51,475 nucleotides of DNA from Pedosphaera sp. (GTDB lineage: Bacteria > Verrucomicrobiota > Verrucomicrobiia > Limisphaerales > Pedosphaeraceae). The notes beneath the pieces are model-generated. The model saw nothing but the letters and a program-made list of their open reading frames with translations. It was not told the DNA's origin and made no database searches. The stretch lies in the NCBI GenBank assembly GCA_028293325.1, contig JAQGPA010000007.1:1-51475 (forward strand). The letters run 5' to 3'. The translations under genes and the position numbers were made by a program. This document shows, one piece after another, positions 8,147-16,402 of the stretch. Position 1 is the first letter of the stretch. Every line of letters starts with the position of its first letter.

Positions 8147-9046
8147 ATGGAACTGCGTCATTTGCGATATTTCGTAGCCGTCGCTGAAGAACTGAACTTC
8201 ACCCGGGCAGCGGAAAAACTGCGGCTGGCACAACCGTCGCTGACCCGACAGATTCACAATCTGGAGGAGGAGTTGGGCGTTCGACTGCTGGACCGGACCA
8301 AAAACCAGGTTTCGTTGACGGAAGAAGGAACAAGTTTTTTGGTCAATGCGCGGCGGCTCGTGGCGTTAAGCGTGGAAAGCGTAACGGCCGTTCAGCGCTT
8401 CAGCCGGGGTGAGACCGGCCAACTGAACCTGGGCTACCTGTTCAAATTCAATTTCGAACTGCTGCCGACCACGCTGACGACGTTCTATAATAAATGTCCC
8501 GAGATCGCGGTAAACCTCTTCGACATGTCCCCGTCCGAACAATTGCGCGCCCTCGACGCCAAAAAGATTGATCTGGCCTTTGTGGGCTTGCGGCCGCCAG
8601 AGTCCAATGGGAACCTGGCCGCGCTCTCCTGGGAATGCGTCGCCCGCCATGATGTCGTGGTCGTTTTGCCGGCCTTTCATCCGTTGGCGAAAAAGAGTAA
8701 AATCTACCTGTCGGATCTTAAACTGCTCTTCTTTGTGGCGCTGTCCGAGGAGACGCATCCCGGCTCGCGCCACTGGCTGACCAGCATCTGCCAGGAGGCG
8801 GGCTTTGCGCCCCGGATCTTGCAGGACGTGGAGCTTGAGTCCGGGATTATGACCTTCGTCGCGGAAGGGCTGGGGGTGACGCTGGCGCGCGAGCAGATCA
8901 AGAATCTGCCGCATCACGGCGTCGTTTTTCGTCCGCTGGCGACGACGACGGCGAAAGCCGACTACTGGATTGCCTGGAACGGGGACAACCGCTCCAAGGC
9001 ACTCAGCCAATATATCGAAATCATAAAGAAAACGGTGCCGGTTTGA
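8147..9046 (+). CDS. LysR-family transcriptional regulator
   Basis: A 299-residue regulator. Residues 1-62 are the winged helix-turn-helix with the family signature FVAVAEELNFTRAAEKLRLAQPSLTRQI, shown here in overlapping parts, and LLDRTKNQVSLTEEG. From about residue 90 follows the periplasmic-binding-like effector domain (GQLNLGYLF..., HPLAK, FVAEGLGVTL). The sequence resembles the CatR/CbnR-like group, which bind small aromatic or organic acids, but the effector cannot be told. LysR genes usually control the divergent neighbour, here the OsmC-NRPS-sugar transferase run. Confidence 0.92.
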   Translation: MELRHLRYFVAVAEELNFTRAAEKLRLAQPSLTRQIHNLEEELGVRLLDRTKNQVSLTEEGTSFLVNARRLVALSVESVTAVQRFSRGETGQLNLGYLFKFNFELLPTTLTTFYNKCPEIAVNLFDMSPSEQLRALDAKKIDLAFVGLRPPESNGNLAALSWECVARHDVVVVLPAFHPLAKKSKIYLSDLKLLFFVALSEETHPGSRHWLTSICQEAGFAPRILQDVELESGIMTFVAEGLGVTLAREQIKNLPHHGVVFRPLATTTAKADYWIAWNGDNRSKALSQYIEIIKKTVPV

Positions 9047-9078
9047 CACTGACCACTCAGTCAATAAATGGATAAGCT

Positions 9079-9492
9079 ATGGTAAAAGTAATTTTGCTGG
9101 TGGAAGATGATGACGACGCCGTGTTTCTGTTTCAACACGCGATGGCGAAGGCGGAGCCGGGCAGCGTGATGCAAGTCGTGAGCGATGGGCAGATGGCGAT
9201 TGATTATTTCAAGGGGACCGGGAAATTCAAGAACCGGGAAGCCTTTCCGCTGCCGTCACTGGTGCTGCTGGATTTAAAATTGCCACAGGTGCCGGGACTG
9301 GACGTTTTGAAATGGATTCGGACCGAGGCCGGCTCGGACGTCCCGGTGGTCATTCTGAGCTCATCGAAAAACGACGAGGATGTCGCCACCGCTTATAAAC
9401 TGGGGGCCAATGCGTACCTGGTGAAACCTTCCGATCCGAGTCAATTGCTGGATATTGCCAAAATGATCGGTCTGGTAAAAAAATCCGTGTAG
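9079..9492 (+). CDS. Stand-alone receiver (Rcp1-like response regulator)
   Basis: A 137-residue single-domain CheY-like protein. The acidic pocket is EDDDD at 9-13, the phosphoacceptor Asp65 lies in LVLLDLKLP, and there are ILSSS and the conserved Lys in YLVKPSD. The extra loop between beta-2 and beta-3 (GTGKFKNREAFPLP) is typical of Rcp1-type receivers that serve phytochrome or PAS kinases. No output domain is present, so it probably works by protein contact or in a phosphorelay. Its closest relative here is the receiver at 21604. It follows the LysR gene by 32 bases; TTGACA and an inverted repeat lie in that gap. Confidence 0.93.
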   Translation: MVKVILLVEDDDDAVFLFQHAMAKAEPGSVMQVVSDGQMAIDYFKGTGKFKNREAFPLPSLVLLDLKLPQVPGLDVLKWIRTEAGSDVPVVILSSSKNDEDVATAYKLGANAYLVKPSDPSQLLDIAKMIGLVKKSV

Positions 9493-9574
9493 CCTGGACG
9501 TTGCTTTGTTTTTGGTCCTCCCGAGCAGTGGCGCAAATCCGGTTGTGAAGTATCCTTTCATTGATTCAAGAACC

Positions 9575-9871
9575 ATGCACACTGACTCCATCAATTATTG
9601 GCTTGCCGGGATTAATCTGGCCTGCTGGGGCATTTGCTTCTGGTGGATGCACCGCATTTCGTCCCGGCAGGATACATTGTTGGCGCAACTCAAAGCCCAG
9701 GGACGGCGCATTGAAGCCCTCTCCCGGGCCGAGCACGATCTGATCAAGGAAGTCCATCCTCAAGTTGGCGAAATCATGGAAGGAATGCAGGAAGTGGTGG
9801 ATGCCGTGCGGGAGAACGCAGACACATCTCAGCAAACCGGGCCGCAAGCGATTCACGATAAGAAAAAATAG
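9575..9871 (+). CDS. Small membrane-anchored coiled-coil protein
   Basis: A 98-residue protein of no recognised family. One N-terminal membrane segment (LAGINLACWGICFWWMH) is followed by a charged helical region (LLAQLKAQGRRIEALSRAEHDLIKEVHPQVGEIMEG) that looks like a coiled coil, then a polar tail. It lies 82 bases after the receiver gene on the same strand and may be co-transcribed. The start chosen is the ATG before the membrane segment; a longer upstream frame adds only low-complexity residues. The following 358 bases (9872-10229) show no gene or clear signal. Confidence 0.55.
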   Translation: MHTDSINYWLAGINLACWGICFWWMHRISSRQDTLLAQLKAQGRRIEALSRAEHDLIKEVHPQVGEIMEGMQEVVDAVRENADTSQQTGPQAIHDKKK

Positions 9872-10229
9872 GCGGACGCCGCCGCGCAAACGCCCGGGCG
9901 AAGCTCCAAGGGCCATCGGCAACAATTCCAGAATCAGGACACTTGGTTTGGAATTAATGAGGATTGAAATTTCTTTTTCACGTCAGGCCTGTTTTGTCAC
10001 TGTCAGCCTGCCCTCCCGCCAAAAGCCCGCTGCTTGTCGCTATTAGCTCCCCCTTCATAATTGAAGTTTAGCGCATCTCTCTGCGGGGGAATGAGTTGGA
10101 AGTGAGGCTCCAAAACATATTTACTCAAAAAACCCCCAAAGTCCAAGTCGGCGCTAATTGCTGCCATGGGTTGAAGACCCCCTGCAGCACCTGCCGCCGC
10201 ATGGATACCATCCTGCTTATGAATTTGAA

Positions 10230-11138
10230 ATGATTCGGCTCAATAACTGGCGATGGTGCCTGCTGCTCTTGTTGCTGTGCGGCGGGAGCAGCCACGCGGC
10301 CCAAGGACAGAATGAGCCGGAAAAAATGTTGAACGTGTTCACTTGCTACAAAGGGGAGCAGTTACATTTTTACGCGCAAAATCTCCAGGTTGCGGCCGTC
10401 ACCACAACCTTTGACATGCAGTTGACGAACATGACCGGCAGCACCCATTTTCCGTTCACCACCACGCTGGCGGGAACGCAAACGGTGGAACTCTTCACGC
10501 TCGCGCCGCTGAACCACGAGCTGGAATACAATTACAGTTACATTAATTCCACCACCATCGGCAGTGCTGATGCGGTGCCGGATGACACCTGGGTTTATGC
10601 CCTGCCCTACGCGCCGGGCAGTTCCTTCCTTGTCAGCCAGGGTTATCACGGCACGTTCAGCCATACGGGGCCGGACGAATATGCGATTGATTGGAAAATG
10701 CCGGTGGGCACGCCGGTTTATGCCGCGCGCGAGGGGCTGGTCGTCGAATCCAAGGATGACTCAAACCGCGGCGGACCGTGGCCCATATATCAGAACTGCG
10801 CCAACCGCATCCTGATCCAACATCCCGACGGCACGGTGGGTATTTATGGGCATCTCAAACAGGGCGGCAATAAAGTGAAAGTGGGCGAACGCGTATCAAC
10901 GGGCGACCTGATTGGATTGTCCGGCAAAACCGGTTACGCCAACGGTCCGCACCTGCACTTCGCGGTTTTCAAGGTCAGAAATGGAGCCGAGCGGGTAAGT
11001 CTCCCGGTAAAATTCCGCACGGCGGATAATCCGGAGCTCACCCTGGTCAGCGGCCAGACGTACAAAGCGGCGCCCGACGACAGGCAGCAACGGCAGAACA
11101 CAGTATTCCTGGCGACGGCGGGACCGATGAAGCCATGA
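10230..11138 (+). CDS. Exported M23 (LytM-type) metallopeptidase
   Basis: A 302-residue secreted protein with a signal peptide (WRWCLLLLLLCGGSSHA). The N-terminal half is a beta domain of unknown role. The C-terminal half is a peptidase M23 domain: SHTGPDEYAID, GTPVYAAREG, then YGHL and the zinc-binding HLHF. All metal ligands appear present, so peptidoglycan endopeptidase activity, probably on cross-link peptides, is plausible. The ATG at the signal peptide is preferred over an upstream frame that starts with an unlikely Pro/His-rich stretch. The gene stands alone and is followed by the first copy of the repeated leader element. Confidence 0.85.
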   Translation: MIRLNNWRWCLLLLLLCGGSSHAAQGQNEPEKMLNVFTCYKGEQLHFYAQNLQVAAVTTTFDMQLTNMTGSTHFPFTTTLAGTQTVELFTLAPLNHELEYNYSYINSTTIGSADAVPDDTWVYALPYAPGSSFLVSQGYHGTFSHTGPDEYAIDWKMPVGTPVYAAREGLVVESKDDSNRGGPWPIYQNCANRILIQHPDGTVGIYGHLKQGGNKVKVGERVSTGDLIGLSGKTGYANGPHLHFAVFKVRNGAERVSLPVKFRTADNPELTLVSGQTYKAAPDDRQQRQNTVFLATAGPMKP

Positions 11139-11250
11139 GCCGCTGATTAAGTTCCTCCGCATTTCCCACACTCTCTTTCGCATTCCAGCTTCCAGCTTTG
11201 GCACTTGGGGTTGCCCTTCTTGAGGTAGTGCAAGCCCGCCGTCATCGTTC

Positions 11251-11299
11251 CATAGCCGGTGGCTATGGGCGCGATGCCAACAAGGTATTGGCCGGTTTC
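11251..11299 (+). promoter_or_regulatory. Repeated leader element, copy 1
   Basis: The first of six copies of a 49-base element. Hairpin 1 is CATAGCC-GGT-GGCTATG. After GGCGCGAT, hairpin 2 is GCCAA-CAAGGTA-TTGGC, then CGGTTTC. It lies 52 bases before the lipoprotein start at 11352 on the same strand. In this copy the frame beginning at the ATG in hairpin 1 (11265; M-G-A-M-P-T-R-Y-W-P) stays open and in phase into the lipoprotein. Confidence 0.8.
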
Positions 11300-11351
11300 G
11301 TCCCCGCGAAGAAGAATGTCGGCAATGAATTCAAACCAAACACAAAAACCT

Positions 11352-11543
11352 ATGCTACTCAGCATTCTCAAAAAATTATTGGTGTTGGCCGGCAGCGCTG
11401 TTTTGTTGGCGGGTTGCGCCACAAGCCCTGGAACCGGATCCATGGGGAATGACAGCCAAAAAACTGCGGCTTCCGGCCCGAATGGTTCAGTTGGTGCCGG
11501 CAATCCATTTGGCCTCGGCACCGGCAGTGGTATGACACATTGA
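11352..11543 (+). CDS. Small lipoprotein
   Basis: A 63-residue lipoprotein: KKLLVLAGSAVLLAGC gives a clean signal-peptidase-II lipobox with Cys22. The mature part is only about 40 residues of Gly/Ser/Asn-rich, disordered sequence, so a structural or sensing role is more likely than catalysis. An in-frame ATG at 11325 would add nine residues before the signal sequence, and the frame continues back into the repeated leader element. The first gene after the element is this one, with a receiver 153 bases further on. Confidence 0.6.
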   Translation: MLLSILKKLLVLAGSAVLLAGCATSPGTGSMGNDSQKTAASGPNGSVGAGNPFGLGTGSGMTH

Positions 11544-11696
11544 TGGAACGCCAAACGTTGGTTTTGCCCGTAAAAAATTCCGGCACGACCAGCACCTCAT
11601 CATTCCCTCCTCCCCACAACTTCCGTTCCGCCCGCCCGTACCTCACGGTGGTGTGGTGGAACAAGTTCTGGCGGCGGAGACATTTACTAATCACTT

Positions 11697-12152
11697 ATGA
11701 AAACAGTGCTGCTGGTGGAAGACAATGAAGACGATATTCTGCTGACGAAACTGGCGTGCGAACGCTCCGGCATACCACATCGCCTCGACATAGTTACCGA
11801 TGGATACGCGGCGGTGGATTACCTCACTCGAACCGGCATTTATGCCGATTGCACTCACCATTTCCTGCCCGACCTGATCTTTCTGGACGTAAAATTGCCG
11901 AAGCGCAGCGGTATGGAAGTGCTGGAATGGATTCGTGGCCGGCCCAAACTCGCGAATATACCCATCATCATGCTCACCAATTCCAGTGACCCCGCCGACA
12001 TCCATCAGGCCTATAAGCTGGGCGTCACTTCCTATCTGCTTAAAACCGCCGACGCGGAGGAGTTCAAGAATGCCGTGCGCCTCATCCTTAAATATTGGAT
12101 CCTGTTGAACATGGCGCAAACCTCCGATTTACAATATTCATTCGCGAACTAA
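11697..12152 (+). CDS. Stand-alone receiver (Rcp1-like response regulator)
   Basis: A 151-residue single receiver domain: EDNEDD acid pocket at 8-13, phosphoacceptor Asp64 in IFLDVKLP, Thr in MLTNSS, and Lys in YLLKTAD. It is a close paralogue of the receiver at 16399, sharing long identical stretches such as LACERSGIPH. Both copies are followed by a related AT-rich leader and then by a CheB-type gene start. Here that gene is a decayed remnant (12279-12428); at 17074 it is intact. Confidence 0.92.
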   Translation: MKTVLLVEDNEDDILLTKLACERSGIPHRLDIVTDGYAAVDYLTRTGIYADCTHHFLPDLIFLDVKLPKRSGMEVLEWIRGRPKLANIPIIMLTNSSDPADIHQAYKLGVTSYLLKTADAEEFKNAVRLILKYWILLNMAQTSDLQYSFAN

Positions 12153-12278
12153 AATTCCCTAATATATATTCTTTGCAGTCCCACCGGCTGGCTTTAAAGT
12201 ATGTCCCGACGAACGAGGGTTTTTCAGGCCTTTTGCAACCTTTGGGTTTCCAAGAGCCGTTTCTGCAAAAATCCATGT

Positions 12279-12428
12279 ATGAGCATGTCCAAGAGTTTCC
12301 ATAGCCCAGCCCGTCCTCAGTGGCCACTGCGCATCAGCGGGTGGTCTGGCAACCTGCGCGCAATGGTCAAACATTTACCCGCCAACACGGGCATGGGCTT
12401 CGTGCCGGATAACCCTTTTTGTTTTTAA
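12279..12428 (+). pseudogene. Decayed 5' remnant of a CheB-CheR-type kinase gene
   Basis: About 50 codons begin MSMSK and include VKHLPANTGMGFV. This corresponds to LKHLPMDTGMGFV near residue 43 of the large protein at 17074. The upstream 120 bases (TATATT, GTCCC, GGGTTTTTC, CTTTTGC, AAAAATCCA) also match the leader of that gene. The GASAGG active-site segment is gone and the frame stops at once after the shared piece. The simplest reading is a duplicated receiver plus kinase pair whose kinase was almost wholly deleted. Confidence 0.6.
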
Positions 12429-12431
12429 CGC

Positions 12432-12848
12432 ATGTCAAACAGCGCCACACCCAAGCTGAAGGAATTTGCCCGACGACTGTTGGTTTACGAGGCCGCGACC
12501 GGCACCAGCGCCGGCGGCGGCGAATCGGCGGCGTTCCGCGTCTGTGAAAAAATGCGCGAGCCGCTCGGCAAATTGATGGGCGTCGGCGGTTTTCGCATGC
12601 TCCTGTCCCGCGCGCTGACGCTGGCCGGCGCGGAAATCCCCTGGTTGAGGGAACTGCAAGTCAAGGCGGACGGCGCTTTGGGAGGACTCGACAAATGTGA
12701 GGCAAAACTGGACGCGCGCGCCACCGCCGCCGGCGAAATCGTCCTCGTGGCGTATTTGCTCGGGCTGCTGACAACCTTCATCGGTCCGGCATTAACGCTG
12801 CGATTATTGCAGGATATCTGGCCGAAGTTGGACGATTTAAATTTTTGA
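12432..12848 (+). CDS. Conserved-looking protein of unknown function, partner of KaiC-like gene
   Basis: A 138-residue, mostly helical protein. The N-terminal two thirds are charged (LKEFARRLLVYEAATG; MREPLGKLMGVGGFRMLLSRALTLAG). The C-terminal part has one hydrophobic helix (EIVLVAYLLGLLTTFIGPALTL), so it may be membrane-attached. No family is recognised. The stop lies 14 bases before the KaiC-like ATG, so both are almost certainly on one transcript, and a role in anchoring or regulating that ATPase is a guess from position. Confidence 0.7.
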   Translation: MSNSATPKLKEFARRLLVYEAATGTSAGGGESAAFRVCEKMREPLGKLMGVGGFRMLLSRALTLAGAEIPWLRELQVKADGALGGLDKCEAKLDARATAAGEIVLVAYLLGLLTTFIGPALTLRLLQDIWPKLDDLNF

Positions 12849-12862
12849 ATTGGAGAAACGTT

Positions 12863-14419
12863 ATGAAAAAAAATAAAATTCCGGCACCCAAGTCACCGAA
12901 AAAAGCGAACCCGCCGGAGAAAGTGAAAATCCGCCAACTGCGGACCGGCGTGCGCGGCCTCGATGACATCCTGGGCGGCGGACTGCCGGAATTCTCCTTC
13001 AACATTCTCGCGGGCGCGCCGGGTTGCGGCAAGACCACGCTGGCGCACCAAATCATCTTTGCCAACGCGACCCCGCAGAAACCCGCGCTTTATTTCACCG
13101 TCCTCGGTGAACCGGCCCTGAAGATGTTGCGTTACCAGCAACAATATTCCTTCTTTGACCCGGCCAAGCTGGGCAAGGCGATCCGTTTTATCAATCTGAG
13201 CCAGGTGGTATTGGAGAAGGATTTGGGCGGGGTGCTGGAGGAGATCACCCGGGAAGTGCAGGCGTCCAATCCCAGCCTGGTCGTGGTGGACTCCTTCCGC
13301 AGCGTGGCGCGCAAAGCGCTGAGCGGAAACAGCGAAATGGAACTCCAGGGCTTCATCCAGCGCCTGGCCCTGTTGTTGGCCAGCTGGCAAGCCACCACTT
13401 TTCTGATCGGCGAATATTCCGAGGGGGAGATGCGCGACAATCCCGTGTTCACCGTGGCCGACGGCCTCTTCTGGCTCACTCAAAATGTGGAGCGCAATTC
13501 CGTGGTGCGAAAATTGCAAATCATGAAACTGCGCGGGCAGGGCTCAGTGCCGGGCTTGCACACCATCCGCATTAACGATGGCGGGCTGCAAGCCTTCTCG
13601 CGCACGCTGGGACTGGTCAGGAAAAAAGTGGTGCCGACCAAACGGCGGCGGCTTTCCATCGGCATTCCCGAACTGGATAAGATGCTGGGCGGGGGCGTTC
13701 TCGAGGGCGATAGCGTGCTGGTCTCCGGGCCTTCGGGCACGGGAAAATCAGCGCTGGCGACGCAATTTCTGGCCGAAGGCCTGCGCTGCGGGGAGGCGGG
13801 CATTGCGGCGATCTTCGAGGAACGCCCGCAAGGCTACGCGGCACGGGCCCGCGCTTTTGGCTTGGACCTGGATAAGCCGCAAAAAAATGGAACGCTCGAA
13901 ATGCTTTATCTGCGGCCGCTGGACCTCTCGGTGGATGAAACGATGCAGGAAATCCTGGATGCGGTGAAAAGGATCAACGCCAAGCGGCTGGTGATAGATT
14001 CGCTGGCGGGCTTTGAGATGGCGCTGGCGCCCGGTTTCCGGATTGATTTTCGTGAATCGCTCTACCGCATGATTGCGGCGTTGACCGGAGCGGGGGTGAC
14101 CATTCTCACCACGGTCGAGATCGAGGACAAATTTACCGCGTTGGAGCTCAGCCACTATGCGATATCATTCCTCACCGATGACATTATCCGGATGCGCTAC
14201 GTGGAGATTGATGGCCAGCTTCGCAAAATCATCGTGGTGGTCAAAATGCGCGGCGGCAACCACAGCAAGGACATCCGCGAATATGTCATCACCAACAAGG
14301 GCGTGATCATTATCGGCCCGCGCCACACGGACTATGCCCGGTTGACCAGCGGGCTGCCGGAGCGAATCGGCCCGCTCGAAGAGGTGGCGCCGGAGCCAAA
14401 AGCCACGGGAGGAAAGTGA
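12863..14419 (+). CDS. KaiC-like double-domain RecA ATPase
   Basis: A 518-residue cytoplasmic protein with two RecA/KaiC domains. Domain 1 (about 25-255) has Walker A GAPGCGKT at 51-58 and Walker B LVVVDS. Domain 2 (about 270-490) has Walker A GPSGTGKS near 290, a catalytic FEER pair and RLVIDSLAG. By hand alignment to cyanobacterial KaiC, the Ser431 position is kept but the Thr432 position is Phe, so a full two-site phosphorylation cycle is unlikely. There is no KaiA or KaiB nearby. The stop lies 5 bases before the PAS histidine kinase start, which is followed by a receiver, so it looks like part of a signalling relay and not a clock. The ATG is chosen for the GGAGA site before it. Confidence 0.92.
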   Translation: MKKNKIPAPKSPKKANPPEKVKIRQLRTGVRGLDDILGGGLPEFSFNILAGAPGCGKTTLAHQIIFANATPQKPALYFTVLGEPALKMLRYQQQYSFFDPAKLGKAIRFINLSQVVLEKDLGGVLEEITREVQASNPSLVVVDSFRSVARKALSGNSEMELQGFIQRLALLLASWQATTFLIGEYSEGEMRDNPVFTVADGLFWLTQNVERNSVVRKLQIMKLRGQGSVPGLHTIRINDGGLQAFSRTLGLVRKKVVPTKRRRLSIGIPELDKMLGGGVLEGDSVLVSGPSGTGKSALATQFLAEGLRCGEAGIAAIFEERPQGYAARARAFGLDLDKPQKNGTLEMLYLRPLDLSVDETMQEILDAVKRINAKRLVIDSLAGFEMALAPGFRIDFRESLYRMIAALTGAGVTILTTVEIEDKFTALELSHYAISFLTDDIIRMRYVEIDGQLRKIIVVVKMRGGNHSKDIREYVITNKGVIIIGPRHTDYARLTSGLPERIGPLEEVAPEPKATGGK

Positions 14420-14424
14420 CTTTT

Positions 14425-15711
14425 ATGAATGCGAAACTGACACCCGGCAAAAAGGGCCCGACGCCCGCCTTGCAAAGTCAATCCGCGCCGATCATCGAGC
14501 GCGCGCCCCTGCCCATCGTCGAGGTGCAAGGCAGCACGCACATGGTGTCCTATGTGAATGCCGCCTTTTGCAGCCTGCTGGGGAAAACCAGAGAGGAACT
14601 GCTCGGAAATCCCTTCGCCGCCATTGTGCCGGGCGGGAACGAATGCGTGCCGATTTTGGACGAGGTTTACGAAACGGGAGCGGCCGCAACCCATGCCCAG
14701 CCGGACCACTCCGAACCCAACCCCGCCTACTGGTTGTATGCCATGTGGCCGGCACTGGATGCGAACGAACGTCCGGTGGGAGTCATCATCCAATTGACGA
14801 AAACCGTCGATTTTCGTCGAAACGTCACCGCGATCAACGAGGCATTGTTGATCGCGGGATTGCGCCAGCATGAACTCACGGAAGCAGCGGAGCAGTTGAA
14901 CGCGCAATTGCAGAAAGAAATCACCGAGCGCAAACTGGCGGAAACCGCCTTGCACGAGGCCAAAGACCGGCTGGCCGACCGGGCCGGGGAATTGGAGCGC
15001 CTGGTGACGGAGCGCACCGAGAAGTTGCGCGAAACCGTCGGCGAACTGGAAGGGTTTTCCTACAGCGTCTCGCATGATATGCGCGCACCGCTGCGGGCCA
15101 TGCAAAGCTACGCTCATTATCTTTTGGATGAATACGGCAGCCAGTTGGATGAGCAGGGAGTCAAATATCTGCAACAGATCAAACGCTCGGCCGTCCGCCT
15201 CGACCGCCTCATTCAGAGCGTCATGAGCTATACCAACATCCTCCACGCGCGCCTGCCGGTCGAGCGGGTGAATCTGGACCGCCTCGTGCGCGAGATCATT
15301 GAAACCTTCCCGAATGAGCGGCCGATCCCACCGCAGATCCAAATCAAGGGCACGCTGCCGGAAGTCATGGGCAACGAAGCGATGTTAACCCAGTGCGTTT
15401 CAAACCTGCTGAGCAACGGCGTAAAATTTGTTCCGGCAGGAACTGTACCGCTGCTGGAGGTTTGGGCGGAAGAGCGGGAGCCGGCTTTGATTCGAGTGTG
15501 GTTCAAAGACAACGGCCTGGGCATTGCACCCGAAAACCACAAGCGCATTTTCCGGATGTTCGAGCGGATTTATCCAGCCACGGAATACGAAGGAACCGGC
15601 ATTGGCCTGACCATCGTTCGCAAAGCGGCCGAGCGAATGGGCGGACAGGCCGGCTTCGAATCACAGTTGGGCCACGGCAGCAGCTTTTGGATTGAATTGA
15701 AGAAGGGTTGA
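14425..15711 (+). CDS. PAS-domain histidine kinase
   Basis: A 428-residue soluble kinase with no membrane segment. It has a PAS domain at about 25-130, a coiled coil at about 140-205, HisKA with His217 in SYSVSHDMRAPLR, and HATPase_c with NLLSNGVKF, DNGLGIAP and GTGIGLTI. Phosphoryl transfer would go to a receiver in trans, and one lies 2 bases downstream. The catalytic region is closely related to the C-terminus of the 1508-residue protein at 17074. The ATG 10 bases after GGAGG is preferred to an overlapping GTG that would sit too close to that site. It follows the KaiC-like gene directly. Confidence 0.92.
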   Translation: MNAKLTPGKKGPTPALQSQSAPIIERAPLPIVEVQGSTHMVSYVNAAFCSLLGKTREELLGNPFAAIVPGGNECVPILDEVYETGAAATHAQPDHSEPNPAYWLYAMWPALDANERPVGVIIQLTKTVDFRRNVTAINEALLIAGLRQHELTEAAEQLNAQLQKEITERKLAETALHEAKDRLADRAGELERLVTERTEKLRETVGELEGFSYSVSHDMRAPLRAMQSYAHYLLDEYGSQLDEQGVKYLQQIKRSAVRLDRLIQSVMSYTNILHARLPVERVNLDRLVREIIETFPNERPIPPQIQIKGTLPEVMGNEAMLTQCVSNLLSNGVKFVPAGTVPLLEVWAEEREPALIRVWFKDNGLGIAPENHKRIFRMFERIYPATEYEGTGIGLTIVRKAAERMGGQAGFESQLGHGSSFWIELKKG

Positions 15712-15713
15712 AC

Positions 15714-16178
15714 ATGAAAAACACCATCCTGCAAGTCGAAGATGACCCGAATGATGTCTTCCTTCTCCAATACGCCCTGATCAAGGTGGGCGTGAACGAC
15801 CCCGTTCAGGTCGCGGGCGATGGACAGGAGGCCCTTGACTATTTGGCGGGCGTCGGCAAATTCGCCGACCGCAAAGCTTATCCCCTGCCGGGCCTGGTGC
15901 TGCTGGATTTAAAGCTGCCCTACGTGATGGGCCTGGAGGTGCTTAAATGGATACGGCAACAACCCGGAACTCCAAGAATTGTAATCATCCTCAGCGCATC
16001 CGGACAGAAGACCGACATCGCCGCCGCCTACCATTTGGGCGCCAATGGGTTTCTCGTCAAGCCGGCTGAGGCGGGCAAATTCCAGGACATGGCCAAGGCC
16101 ATTAAGGACTACTGGCTGACGCAAAACATTCCGCCCGCTGAAGTTGCCGGGGCCGGCGCGCCGGGTGGTTCTCGCTGA
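15714..16178 (+). CDS. Stand-alone receiver (Rcp1-like), partner of the PAS kinase
   Basis: A 154-residue receiver with EDDPND acid pocket, phosphoacceptor Asp65 in LVLLDLKLP and the conserved Lys in FLVKPAE. The start lies 2 bases after the kinase stop, so the kinase and receiver are translationally linked and very likely cognate. The insertion AGVGKFADRKAYPLP again marks the Rcp1 type. The C-terminal tail after about residue 140 is Ala/Gly/Pro-rich and extra to the fold. Confidence 0.93.
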   Translation: MKNTILQVEDDPNDVFLLQYALIKVGVNDPVQVAGDGQEALDYLAGVGKFADRKAYPLPGLVLLDLKLPYVMGLEVLKWIRQQPGTPRIVIILSASGQKTDIAAAYHLGANGFLVKPAEAGKFQDMAKAIKDYWLTQNIPPAEVAGAGAPGGSR

Positions 16179-16226
16179 GCGGCGTCTGGCCCCGTTTTCC
16201 GGCAACTCGCGCAACAGGTCCAACCC

Positions 16227-16275
16227 CATAGCTGGCGGCTATGGATGCCATGCCAACAAGGTATTGGCCGGTTTC
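16227..16275 (+). promoter_or_regulatory. Repeated leader element, copy 2
   Basis: The most diverged copy. Hairpin 1 reads CATAGCT-GGC-GGCTATG (one T-G pair where copy 1 has C-G) and hairpin 2 is unchanged. It lies 123 bases before the receiver start at 16399. The M-D-A-M-P-T-R-Y-W-P frame (16241-16318) encodes 25 residues ending AVMVFA. This end resembles the short ORF after copy 6 (TVMIFV). Confidence 0.8.
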
Positions 16276-16351
16276 ATTCTTAAGTGGGACCATGATTGCG
16301 GTGATGGTTTTCGCGTAGACTATCCGCTGGTTGCCAGCACCGGAATTATAA

Positions 16352-16402
16352 ATGAAGAATCTGAAACAACTTCCGCCGGGGCATTTAGCCAAACACCCAT
16401 GA
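16352..16402 (+). CDS. Possible 16-codon leader ORF ending on the receiver start
   Basis: The frame MKNLKQLPPGHLAKHP ends with a TGA that overlaps the ATG of the receiver gene (ATGA). Such overlap allows translational coupling. There is no strong ribosome site and no known homologue, so it may simply be chance. Confidence 0.25.
   Translation: MKNLKQLPPGHLAKHP

Noticed and set aside
11251..11299. Known riboswitch (for example c-di-GMP-I or mini-ykkC)
   Set aside because: The two short hairpins do not show the conserved core bases of classes I could recall; no Rfam search was possible.
11540..11728. Plus-strand ORF of 62 codons between the lipoprotein and the receiver
   Set aside because: Its end overlaps the receiver start in another frame, it has no recognisable features and is Ser/Pro/Arg-rich like random GC-rich sequence.
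13400..14200. Long minus-strand frames opposite the KaiC-like and kinase genes
   Set aside because: They mirror high-GC coding genes on the plus strand and show no domains, signals or ribosome sites.
12863..14419. A circadian KaiABC clock
   Set aside because: Neither kaiA nor kaiB is present, the second phosphosite is Phe, and the gene sits in a kinase-receiver operon. Only KaiC-like is justified.
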